Positions 37,420 through 45,802 of a stretch of 64,000 nt of DNA are shown here, piece by piece. The notes below the pieces were generated by a model, which made no database searches, was not told the origin of the DNA, and was given only the letters and a program-made list of their open reading frames with translations. This DNA is from JANQSS01 sp965249735. GTDB lineage: Bacteria > Bacteroidota > Bacteroidia > Chitinophagales > Saprospiraceae. Numbering within the stretch: the stretch's first letter is position 1; every line of letters starts with the position of its first letter. The stretch is from positions 1 through 64,000 of the forward strand of contig CBDFMS010000020.1 of assembly GCA_965249735.1 (NCBI GenBank), in the 5' to 3' direction. The position numbers and the translations under genes are program-made.

Positions 37420-38367
37420 TCATTCACGCCGAAGTTTGATTTTCTTCTCTACCATTTCCCGCGTTTTTAACTCAAATCGTTCTTGAATTTCAGAGACATC
37501 AAGCTCACTGGCTAGCGCTTCCACAATGTATAACAGGCTATTTAATTGTCGCCCCATTCGATCGTTGTATTCCGCCATGTTCAGCGAGCGGTTCAGTTTT
37601 GGTGGGGGGTCGTCGAGCAACTTCATTTCTGACTGCATCAATAGAATAATCTCGTCTCCTTCAATACGCATACGCAAATCACCTTGTCGTTCTATGAGGT
37701 GTTTGATAAAAGGAAACACCGGTTCCAGGTCAGAGGTAAACGCTTCTTCATCCTTTGAATCGTAATAGAAGTTGTATTCGTCGTCTTTCTTAAAATCATG
37801 CCACAAACGCTTCAACAACCCGGGTTTGCTTTGGATCTGAGATTTCGGAAAATTCTTGCCCGGTAGTTTTAATCGGAATAAGATCCCTTTAAAAATCGTA
37901 TAGGAAGAGTTTTTTGTTTTATTTTTTAAGTCCACTTCCGAGATATAGAAACTCGTGCCTTTATAAACGCCCTGGAGAACATCTTCCTCATGATACTCAT
38001 CCGGTGAAATCAATCCGGATGATCGAATTAGTTGTCGTCCATGCCGTTTTTCCATGTCGTAGGTAAATTCAATATCGGGATGATAGGATTTCATGAATGC
38101 TGAAATTACCGCTGATTTAAATTGACTCTTGATCTCCTCAAACGGTTTAGACACCCGGTCTCTGTACACAAAGAATGAGGTGACTAAGGCCAGAACACCG
38201 GAAATGACTACTGCAGGAATAGCCTGAGTCAATACGCCTATGCCAACGATTGCTGCAAGGGACCCGAAGAACAAGCGAGGCAACAGTTTGCTTCGATCCC
38301 GCGCCAGGTCCTCGCGCTGATGATCCAGTTCTGCGATCGTAGATTCCAATCTTTCTCCCGCTGACAT
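37420..38367 (-). CDS. DUF3137 family membrane protein
   Basis: About 315 residues from the ATG at 38367, which begins the conserved region; the frame runs back to 38436. Two adjacent transmembrane helices lie near residues 30-67 (LPRLFFGSLAAIVGIGVLTQ then AVVISGVLALVTSFFV). The cytoplasmic remainder shows the DUF3137 pattern YHEEDVLQGVYKGTSFYISEV and TIFKGILFRL. The function of the family is not known to me. It is convergent with the DUF2652 gene and divergent from the lysine-rich gene. Confidence 0.75.
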   Translation of the reverse strand: MSAGERLESTIAELDHQREDLARDRSKLLPRLFFGSLAAIVGIGVLTQAIPAVVISGVLALVTSFFVYRDRVSKPFEEIKSQFKSAVISAFMKSYHPDIEFTYDMEKRHGRQLIRSSGLISPDEYHEEDVLQGVYKGTSFYISEVDLKNKTKNSSYTIFKGILFRLKLPGKNFPKSQIQSKPGLLKRLWHDFKKDDEYNFYYDSKDEEAFTSDLEPVFPFIKHLIERQGDLRMRIEGDEIILLMQSEMKLLDDPPPKLNRSLNMAEYNDRMGRQLNSLLYIVEALASELDVSEIQERFELKTREMVEKKIKLRRE

Positions 38368-38538
38368 TTTTAATTCAATTAGTGCTTGCAGAAAGATAGG
38401 ATATTTCTGGAAGCAAGCAACGGTTAAGTACCACATTTTGATTTTGTCAGAACCAGAATAACACGCTGAAAGGGCGGAATTTTTTCCACTTCTAAAGCCA
38501 AATATTGCTTAACTTTAAGGAAAGTAAAACACACACAT

Positions 38539-38802
38539 ATGAAAAAGTCAAAGAAAAAAGACAACAAGAAGAAGAGCAAAAAGAAAGACAGCAAGAAAAA
38601 AGATAAGAAGAAAAAGAAGCGCTTGTTAAAGAAAAAACAAGAAGCTAAAAAGAAGAAGTCTAAGAAAAAAGGGAATAAGAAAAAATTCTCGAAAGCTAAA
38701 AACAAAAAAAAGAACGCCAAGAAAAGAGGAAGAGGAAAGAAGGGATCAAAAAAGAAAAAAGATAAGAAAAAGAAAGGAGGCAAGAAGAAGAAAAAGAAAT
38801 AA
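38539..38802 (+). CDS. Lysine-rich small basic protein (63% Lys)
   Basis: 87 residues, of which 55 are Lys, mixed with a few Ser, Asp, Gly and Asn in units such as KKKSKKKD. No hydrophobic core, so it should be disordered. An AGGAAAG stretch lies upstream and a hairpin follows the stop, which supports a real gene; the opposite-strand Phe-rich frame is its shadow. Bacterial proteins with this composition (histone H1-like tails) bind DNA or other polyanions; that role here is an inference. Low sequence complexity could also mean a recently expanded repeat. Confidence 0.6.
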   Translation: MKKSKKKDNKKKSKKKDSKKKDKKKKKRLLKKKQEAKKKKSKKKGNKKKFSKAKNKKKNAKKRGRGKKGSKKKKDKKKKGGKKKKKK

Positions 38803-38838
38803 GGCTTCTTTAAGTAGAGCTGTTTGATTTATTAAGAA

Positions 38839-38873
38839 AATAGTAGTCCACTATTAAATGGCGGACTGCTATT
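38839..38873 (+). terminator. Hairpin after the lysine-rich gene
   Basis: An 11-bp stem, AATAGTAGTCC (38839-38849) with GGACTGCTATT (38863-38873), one G-T-type mismatch, in AT-rich flanks. The position 37 bp after the stop fits an intrinsic terminator, though the T tract is weak. Confidence 0.45.
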
Positions 38874-39010
38874 TATAGATTAACTATCACTCTTTATTTC
38901 TGTTTTATGCAGATTGTTTTATACGACGTTGATCGCCACTTGTTTTTTGTACACTACATTATTTGATATTAAACCCTACGAAGTCCATTATTTAATTACT
39001 CGACTTAAAA

Positions 39011-40210
39011 ATGCGAATAGTTTGTCTACTTATCGTTCTGTCTTTTCTCTTATCCTGCGCCTCTTCTACCAAACCCGAATCTGAATCACCTCCCCATATT
39101 ATTTTCCTGGTCGGGCATGAACAAGATGCCACGAACTATGGCTTCATGGGTTCTGAAGGCGTGTACACACCACATCTTGATACACTCGCCAATCATGGGG
39201 TCACCTTTACGCAGGCCTATCTTCCATCGGAAAACCGCCACGTAAATCAACGCACATTATTGACCGGAATCTTTCCGCGACACTATGACAATTTAATCGA
39301 CTCCATGATGCAGGAAGAACTAAAGGTCATTTTATTCAAAGACAAGGAACAACATGCAGAATGGAAAAAACAATTTCCCGGTAAGGCCCTCCAACATATT
39401 GAGACGCTACCGCGTATTTTAGAAAAGAAGGGTTACACCACATATTACGCCGGGGCTGATGGCGCCCTCGACTATACGCTTGCCGGATTTCAACATGGAC
39501 CTGCACAAGAAGGGCTCCTGTCAGACAGTCCTGATCGCTCCGACTGGGATCATTGGAAGCAAATCAAGGCCGGGGTTTTAAACTTCATTTCAACTCATGC
39601 CGATGCGCCATTATTCCTCTGGGTTGCGCCACCACCTTGTCCTGATGAACTCTTGGTATCTTTTCATGCGCGATATGACAACCAAGACCTGACCGAAACA
39701 GAACTTGACCATGCTGCCCAATGTAGTTGTCAGGATGAAGTATTCGGAGATTTTATTACATCGTTTAATGAGCTGCGTCCTGATGATGCCACGCTTGTCG
39801 TCTATGCTAACGACTCCGGAATAAAAGGTACTAAGAATGCCGCTTATCATACGCCTGTAATTATATCAGGCCTGAATGACGTCTTGCATGGTCAACGGCT
39901 GGATGACCTCGTGCATGTGGCGGATATCGCACCGACAATGCTCGACCTAATCCAGGCGCCCGTATCCGTTGATGGCTATTCATATAAACCCGTTATGCTC
40001 GGCCAGCCTTTTCGCCCCCGGAAATCTATTTTCGGCAGCAACTGGATTCGAAACAGGAATTATTTTTTCACCTGGGACGAACCAACAGGTACGACCGAAT
40101 TATATGATTTAATACACGACCCGAAGTGTACAGACAATGTGGTTCATTATCATCCGGCGAAGGTAGGTGGATATAAAAAAGAATTAAAAAATTTAACGAC
40201 AACGGATTAG
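39011..40210 (+). CDS. Sulfatase-fold lipoprotein, probably catalytically inactive
   Basis: 399 residues. A lipoprotein signal ends in LLSC (Cys16). The alkaline-phosphatase/sulfatase fold is recognisable from HIIFLVGHEQDATNYGFMG, TPHLDTLANHGVTFTQAYLP and TLLTGIFPRHY. The active site is degraded: the normal Asp-Asp metal pair after the first strand reads GHE, and the C/S-x-P-x-R nucleophile motif that must precede LLTG reads RHVNQRT, with neither Cys nor Ser in place. The later HTPVIISG segment is retained. I infer a surface lipoprotein that binds a ligand or scaffold and does not cleave sulfate esters. Distinct subfamilies with other nucleophiles (Thr) cannot be excluded. Confidence 0.75.
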   Translation: MRIVCLLIVLSFLLSCASSTKPESESPPHIIFLVGHEQDATNYGFMGSEGVYTPHLDTLANHGVTFTQAYLPSENRHVNQRTLLTGIFPRHYDNLIDSMMQEELKVILFKDKEQHAEWKKQFPGKALQHIETLPRILEKKGYTTYYAGADGALDYTLAGFQHGPAQEGLLSDSPDRSDWDHWKQIKAGVLNFISTHADAPLFLWVAPPPCPDELLVSFHARYDNQDLTETELDHAAQCSCQDEVFGDFITSFNELRPDDATLVVYANDSGIKGTKNAAYHTPVIISGLNDVLHGQRLDDLVHVADIAPTMLDLIQAPVSVDGYSYKPVMLGQPFRPRKSIFGSNWIRNRNYFFTWDEPTGTTELYDLIHDPKCTDNVVHYHPAKVGGYKKELKNLTTTD

Positions 40211-40274
40211 TAATTGTACAACGATAATAAATATGTTGGTCGTCTTTGCATACTAATTAAACTCCCGGTATAAA

Positions 40275-43133
40275 TTATTGCTCTCCGATCTTACCTCTAA
40301 TCCAATACCACATGATAAATAACATGCCAAAGACGCCCAGGCCGATCCACCAATACCAACTCGAGGAGCCTGCATCTATTTTAGACATATCTCCTGTGGC
40401 AATGAAGCCTGCCCAGTAGAAAGGTTTTTTTAATGTAACCGGTATATTCTCGTCATTTAAATAGGCTAGTTTTGCTTGTCTCAGCGCTACATCTTTCGCT
40501 TTGCCTTTGGCTAATTGCTTATAAAACTCTACCATAATATATGAGGTCGATTTATCCGGCACTTCCCAAAGGCTCATTAGAGTCGATGGAACTCCCGCGT
40601 ACGCAAAGGCACGCGCGATCGATAATGTCCCTTCGCCTTTTTTCGTGTCCCCATAGCCCGTATTACACGCACTTAATACGGCCATCCGCGCTTGAAGCTT
40701 CATTCCGTATAGCTCCTCGACCAGTAATTGACCATCGTCTTCATCGGAAGCTGGTGTCAAATCAAAAAGCAGCCGACTAAATGCGGGGTTCGTCGTGTTG
40801 ACCAAAGAATGCATGGCCAGATGAAGAATATCATAGGCTCCGGCATTTGCTTTGAACTGGGCCTCACTGGCATCTTCATTTAAATACGTTTCGCCCTTCA
40901 TGATGTCGGCAATTGTCTCCACCTCTTCGATCGCCGCGGGTAGATTTACATTTCCGGACCGGACCAGGGTTGCCAATTCCACATCATACAGAGTGTCGGG
41001 TTCGATTGTAATATCGAGCTCATAATCCGGGGCAAAGCCGGCAAAGCCACGCTCAGGATTTGTCGAAATATTATTTTGATATTGCAGTAGGGTGGCAGAA
41101 CTCGCATAACTAATATCAAAATTTCGAACTAAATAATCATCCGCCTTTCCATTTAAAAGCTCAAATGGTACATAGGCCAATTCCCCATCGGGTATAACAA
41201 TTAATTTATTCACATTTTCAGGCAATTGATCGATGAGTTCCTGGTACAATAGATTTGATACATATTCGAATTCATCGCTTTCGTTTCCGCTAACGATGGC
41301 ATTGATCGATTCACTTATCCTTGTATTCAATTTTTCGTCAATTGGTTTTTTTATGTAATTAATTTGATCGCTGCAAATTAAAATGCCAAATAAAAATTCC
41401 TCTCCTAGAAAATATTCAAGGACAGCAGTCTCCTCGTCCAACAATTTCTCGCGAACGTCTTCAAGTGTAATGGCATCTTGTCGGTAAGTAAATTGGTGAT
41501 ATTCCGGATAGTCGGTTTTAATATTTACAATCAATTCTTCGTATTTCTCTTTTAGCGCAAGGTATTGTGTGTTCCAGCGATGATAAGACGAATCTTGTTG
41601 CGGTTCTGTTTTAAATATGGCTTGTCGCGCTGTTGCCAATTCTTGCTGTAACGAATCTCGTTCCTGTATCATCCACGATGGTAATCCGCCGGTTTCAGGC
41701 CCTTTTACTTGCTGCAATTGGTCCAGCAATGTTTGAACTTTTCCCTTTTCCATTATGGTAAAGGCGTCTGCCAGAAGTCCTGCATCGGCATCCTGTTCAT
41801 ACGCGATCAGTTTGGCGTGAATGGCATTTTCAAAAATCGAATAAAAGTTCGAGACCAGTTGTTGTTTTGCGCCCTCATGCGTGAATATTGATCGCACTTT
41901 ATCAACCAGTTCAACAGCTTGATCAAATTCCTTTGATTGAATCTGTGCGATATCGCCTGACGACTCATACGCTTTTATGCGGTTATTTATTCGGCCTCCC
42001 AAAGCATTCAGTAATTCTTTAAAATAGGCCACCTCATGGACAGATTCATTGTCTTTATAATTTAATGCATTAAGCGCTGCGTCGTACATTTTTGCCGCTT
42101 CATCAAATCGCTCCAAACCTGTAAATAGTTTTGCTTTATCTGTATAAATGGCTCCTAACAAGTCATTTTCATCACCTAGACTGGCTCGACATTTTTGTAT
42201 TGATTCATCATAAATTGTTTCAGCCACATCGTATTGCTCCAAATAGGTCAGCAACTGCGCTTTTGATTGCAACACGTCTGCGGCAAATGCATTTTCTGTA
42301 CCAAAGACTTCATAAATAAGCGCCAGGCTTTTATCCACTTCTACGAGCGCCTCTTCATAATCACCCCGTTCGGACAAACCCACTCCTTTTATGGAGTGAA
42401 GCGCCATCAAGGTGGTTTTATTTTCTTCTTTTGTGCCTGAGGCCACGATTAAATTATTAATCTCCAGGATGGCATTATCAATATCCCGGTTTAGTAATTG
42501 TGTGTACGATTTTGCCATCCGGGTTTCCAGTACCGACGGATGGTCAGCCGGCATGGTTAACAAATAATAATCAACGGCTCGCTGATAATTTTCATAGGAG
42601 ACTTCATAATCGCCCATGCTGAAATAGACATTCGCCAGGGAATGATAAAAGTCTCCGAGTTGTGGATGAACGGGATTCATTTTCCGTCCCCAGAAAAGAC
42701 ATTGTTTTCCGTAATACATTGCCTTGCTCAACCGACTGTCACGGTCATGTGCATGGCTTAACAGACCATAAACTTGCGCCAATAAAAAGGTATCCAGGTT
42801 TTCCTGGCTTTGGATGATTGTTTCAGCCTCATCCAAATAGTAAATCGCTGTATCGGCCTCTTCGACAAAGACGAGACACCTGGCCAGCAACATATTTGCC
42901 TGAACCTGCTTTTTGATGATAGGTGGGTCGAAGTCATGGATAAGTTGTCGCGCTGCGCGTGCTTCGTTCAGGGCATTCGTAAAATCCCCATAATAATATT
43001 TGTCCTGAGCCGATTGAAGCAAGGTGTATGCCGTCGTGGTATCCTGTGCATGTGCTTTCGGGCACAAAATGGCCATAGACAGTATGAGCAAAACAAGCGC
43101 TCTCTTGACAATATATAAATGACATTTATTCAT
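40275..43133 (-). CDS. Membrane-anchored TPR-CHAT protein (caspase-like peptidase)
   Basis: 952 residues from ATG 43133. A signal peptide (ALVLLILSMAILCPKAHAQ) is followed by about eight TPR units (for example YYGDFTNALNEARAAR, GDYEVSYENYQRAVDYYL) and, from about 600, a CHAT caspase-fold peptidase domain. The catalytic pair is present: H775 in HLAMHSLVN and C823 in LSACNTGYG. Downstream lie GVPSTLMSLWEVPD and FYKQLAKG. A C-terminal helix (WYWWIGLGVFGMLFIMWYWI) anchors it with the peptidase outside the cytoplasm. CHAT peptidases cut partner proteins when TPRs sense a signal, as in type III-E Craspase and gasdermin systems; no partner is visible here. Confidence 0.92.
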   Translation of the reverse strand: MNKCHLYIVKRALVLLILSMAILCPKAHAQDTTTAYTLLQSAQDKYYYGDFTNALNEARAARQLIHDFDPPIIKKQVQANMLLARCLVFVEEADTAIYYLDEAETIIQSQENLDTFLLAQVYGLLSHAHDRDSRLSKAMYYGKQCLFWGRKMNPVHPQLGDFYHSLANVYFSMGDYEVSYENYQRAVDYYLLTMPADHPSVLETRMAKSYTQLLNRDIDNAILEINNLIVASGTKEENKTTLMALHSIKGVGLSERGDYEEALVEVDKSLALIYEVFGTENAFAADVLQSKAQLLTYLEQYDVAETIYDESIQKCRASLGDENDLLGAIYTDKAKLFTGLERFDEAAKMYDAALNALNYKDNESVHEVAYFKELLNALGGRINNRIKAYESSGDIAQIQSKEFDQAVELVDKVRSIFTHEGAKQQLVSNFYSIFENAIHAKLIAYEQDADAGLLADAFTIMEKGKVQTLLDQLQQVKGPETGGLPSWMIQERDSLQQELATARQAIFKTEPQQDSSYHRWNTQYLALKEKYEELIVNIKTDYPEYHQFTYRQDAITLEDVREKLLDEETAVLEYFLGEEFLFGILICSDQINYIKKPIDEKLNTRISESINAIVSGNESDEFEYVSNLLYQELIDQLPENVNKLIVIPDGELAYVPFELLNGKADDYLVRNFDISYASSATLLQYQNNISTNPERGFAGFAPDYELDITIEPDTLYDVELATLVRSGNVNLPAAIEEVETIADIMKGETYLNEDASEAQFKANAGAYDILHLAMHSLVNTTNPAFSRLLFDLTPASDEDDGQLLVEELYGMKLQARMAVLSACNTGYGDTKKGEGTLSIARAFAYAGVPSTLMSLWEVPDKSTSYIMVEFYKQLAKGKAKDVALRQAKLAYLNDENIPVTLKKPFYWAGFIATGDMSKIDAGSSSWYWWIGLGVFGMLFIMWYWIRGKIGEQ

Positions 43134-43170
43134 TTCTTGCAGTTGTAACTCCAATATAGAACAATTTGAA

Positions 43171-43202
43171 TTTGTTCGGGTTCTCGAAAAGTCCTACCTT
43201 TC
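43171..43202 (+). promoter_or_regulatory. Bacteroidota-type promoter before the TSP3 surface-protein gene
   Basis: TTTG at 43171-43174 and TACCTTTC at 43195-43202 with a 20-bp spacer, close to the TTTG/TAnnTTTG consensus and 50 bp before the ATG. Confidence 0.5.
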
Positions 43203-43252
43203 TAAAATAGCATCGTTAGTGAAACAACTTTCCAAAACTAAATACGAACACT

Positions 43253-44785
43253 ATGTCTGCTTCCCAATTTATTCTCTTCAAACATCCGATAAAAGTAGTT
43301 TGCTGTCTATTTTTTCTACTCCTTGCAAATGCTGAAAGCCGCGCCTCCTATTGCAGTTTTGTTTCGCTCAACTCACAGGCACAAATTGATGCCTATGTAA
43401 GCAATCACGGTTGTGACAGTGTCGGGACTTTGAATATTTTTTCCGGTGATGGCCTTGTTCTGGACTCGTTATACCAGTTAACATATGTTTCTTTTCTTCA
43501 AATTAACAGTGGTTTGGATCTTACCTCTTTTGCGGGCCTCCATAATTTGACCCATGTAGAGAATTTTACCCTTGCAGCCCCACTTCCCAATGGCTTTATT
43601 AATTTTCCTGCTGGAATTAATGTTGACTATTTTTCCATACAAAGCTCAAATATTGTCGATATGACGGGACTGGAAAATATTACCAGTCTAGGTACACTAT
43701 TTTTATTTAATTTGGCTCAATTAAGCTCTTTGACTGGACTTCAAAATTTAACCACTATTGAGACGATTCAAATAAGTAACTGCGACTCCTTGATAAATAT
43801 ATCCCTGCCTTCATTGGCTCAACTTCAAACATTGAATATTGGGCAATGCCCTTCTCTGACGGAAATTTCAGGTATGGGAAGTGTTTCAACCTTAAATGCT
43901 ATTGGGATATCCGGGGCATTTGGCTCCGATACCCTGGTGCTGAATCAAAATATTCCTAATATTGGGATTATTAATATTCAAAATTCAACTTTGCAGTCCG
44001 TTTCTTTTCCATTCCTGTCATCATCAAACCTTATTTTCATACAAAATAACATAAATTTGACTTCTGTATTATTTAATACATTGGACAGTACACTATTGGG
44101 CGTTACAATCGAGCACCAAGAGATGAGCTCTTTTACTTTAAATTTTAATAACCCTCCTACATTTAAGACGATAAATACCCTGAACATAACCGGGAAAATT
44201 GATTTCTCTGTATTTTATGACTTGCAATTTGTGGAATCTCTTATCATTACCAACACAGATCTGACAGTTTGGCCCTTTTCAGATCTCATTTCTGTACAAC
44301 ACTTATCAGTCTATTTTAATGATTCTTTAAATACGTGCTGTACACTTTTCAATCAGATACTTGATAATGTTGTAACCGGAACCTATAGCGTCAACCCAAA
44401 TGGACCCGCGTGTAGTGGCATTAGCAGCATGTACAATTCCTGCGGCCCTCCTGTGGACGCAGATAGTGATGGTGTTCTTAACAGCGATGATAATTGCCCG
44501 AATGACAATAATGCGAATCAAGCAGATTTCGATAGCGACGACATAGGAGATGTATGTGACAATTGTCCAACGGTTTTCAATCCGGGTCAGGCTGATAGCA
44601 ATAATAATTTTATTGGAGACGATTGCGAGGACGTCAATTTCAATACAAAAATCGACGTAGACAATGGAAATGTGCTAATTAATACTTCGGCAGGATTAAT
44701 ATTAAAATCAGTAGATAATAACTGTTATCGATTGATCATTGATAGTGATGGCGGCGTTCGGACGGTGTTAGTTTCGTGCCCCTAG
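43253..44785 (+). CDS. Secreted leucine-rich-type repeat protein with thrombospondin type-3 repeats
   Basis: 510 residues. Signal peptide (VVCCLFFLLLANAESRA). The middle has irregular beta-solenoid repeats such as LGTLFLFNLAQLSSLTGLQN, resembling the receptor L-domain/LRR-like repeats of this phylum. Residues about 400-465 are calcium-binding thrombospondin type-3 repeats (DADSDGVLNSDDNCPN, DFDSDDIGDVCDNCP). The end is a short beta domain (LIIDSDGGVRTVLVSC). I see no clear T9SS domain. A cell-surface or secreted adhesion role is likely. Confidence 0.8.
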   Translation: MSASQFILFKHPIKVVCCLFFLLLANAESRASYCSFVSLNSQAQIDAYVSNHGCDSVGTLNIFSGDGLVLDSLYQLTYVSFLQINSGLDLTSFAGLHNLTHVENFTLAAPLPNGFINFPAGINVDYFSIQSSNIVDMTGLENITSLGTLFLFNLAQLSSLTGLQNLTTIETIQISNCDSLINISLPSLAQLQTLNIGQCPSLTEISGMGSVSTLNAIGISGAFGSDTLVLNQNIPNIGIINIQNSTLQSVSFPFLSSSNLIFIQNNINLTSVLFNTLDSTLLGVTIEHQEMSSFTLNFNNPPTFKTINTLNITGKIDFSVFYDLQFVESLIITNTDLTVWPFSDLISVQHLSVYFNDSLNTCCTLFNQILDNVVTGTYSVNPNGPACSGISSMYNSCGPPVDADSDGVLNSDDNCPNDNNANQADFDSDDIGDVCDNCPTVFNPGQADSNNNFIGDDCEDVNFNTKIDVDNGNVLINTSAGLILKSVDNNCYRLIIDSDGGVRTVLVSCP

Positions 44786-44871
44786 TGGTTTTTCTACCTT
44801 GTTGATTTAGTAGCCTCGATTATTTATCGTCGTAAGGTATAACTGCACAACCAGTCGCGTTTCTTATTGAT

Positions 44872-44915
44872 TTTCGGTCATTTTGCCCCTTCCCTAAAGG
44901 GAGTAATGACCGAAA
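44872..44915. terminator. Bidirectional terminator between convergent genes
   Basis: Perfect 11-bp outer stem TTTCGGTCATT (44872-44882) / AATGACCGAAA (44905-44915) around an inner TCCC-TAAA-GGGA stem. It lies between the convergent TSP3 gene and K+ channel gene, so it may serve both. Confidence 0.6.
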
Positions 44916-44987
44916 TAATTTTGGTTCCCTCTAGGGTTGGGGTAAAACAAGACAATTTCACGGAATGGCTGTGTTGTTACCATTGGG

Positions 44988-45740
44988 TTAAAATGACGAC
45001 TGTTCATCTCCTCTTTCAAGGTGGGTTTTTTCTTCTTCCATTCTCTTTTTTTCACGTACTTCAAACATCGCTGATGCGAGAAGACCCGTAGGGACGGCGA
45101 TGATACTTAATCCTACCATAAGAATAACAAAGGTAAATATTCGACCTCCGACTGTGATTGGATACATGTCTCCATAGCCCACAGTAGTCAACGTAGCCAC
45201 AGCCCACCATAAGCAATGAAAGATCGATGCAAATTTTACAGGTTGTGCCTCGTGTTCAAAATAATAAATCCCCGTTGCTGCGAAAAAAAGCATGAGTATT
45301 GCCATGAAAAAAAACAAAATTATTTCTTCGCGGGCCAGGGCAACTGCTTGTACCAATCGATCCGCAGCCTTTATATACCGAAATAGTTTTAACGAGCGAA
45401 TGATTTTAAAAAACCTTAGCGTACGTAATAATTTTAAGTCGACACCAAGCGCAAAATAAAATGGAATTATTGCTAATAGGTCAATAATTCCAAAAAAACT
45501 AAATATAAATTTTGGTTTATCGTCGGCCACGTAAATGCGCAGGAGGTATTCAAGTGTAAAAATGATGACAATAACGACCTCGATAGCATGCAACCACCAA
45601 TGCGTCTTTTCCGAAATATTGGGTAGTGTTTCCAAAGAAAAGACCACGAGTGCAACTAATATTGCAGCTTGAATGAACAAGTCAAAGCTCTTTCCCAGGT
45701 GGGTATCCTGATTTTCTACTATCTGCTTTAATGATGGCAT
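44988..45740 (-). CDS. Voltage-gated-type potassium channel / ion transporter
   Basis: About 250 residues from ATG 45740, where the conserved sequence starts (the frame continues to 45794). Six transmembrane helices; the S4-like helix has regularly spaced Arg (LRTLRFFKIIRSLKLFRYIK) and the selectivity filter TLTTVGYGDMYP is between S5 and S6. This is the Kv-like bacterial family. An acidic-basic cytoplasmic tail (REKKRMEEEKTH) ends the protein. It should carry K+ across the inner membrane. It follows the flippase gene on the same strand but the 62-bp gap gives no sign of coupling. Confidence 0.93.
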   Translation of the reverse strand: MPSLKQIVENQDTHLGKSFDLFIQAAILVALVVFSLETLPNISEKTHWWLHAIEVVIVIIFTLEYLLRIYVADDKPKFIFSFFGIIDLLAIIPFYFALGVDLKLLRTLRFFKIIRSLKLFRYIKAADRLVQAVALAREEIILFFFMAILMLFFAATGIYYFEHEAQPVKFASIFHCLWWAVATLTTVGYGDMYPITVGGRIFTFVILMVGLSIIAVPTGLLASAMFEVREKKRMEEEKTHLERGDEQSSF

Positions 45741-45802
45741 GTGCCGTGTTTTATTACCTAAACAGCATAGGAACCACAGCGAATACTGTGCCATCTTGTG
45801 GA

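Noticed and set aside
38424..38783. Phe-rich 119-residue minus-strand frame.
   Set aside because: Exact antisense shadow of the lysine codons (AAA/AAG read as TTT/CTT) in the lysine-rich gene.
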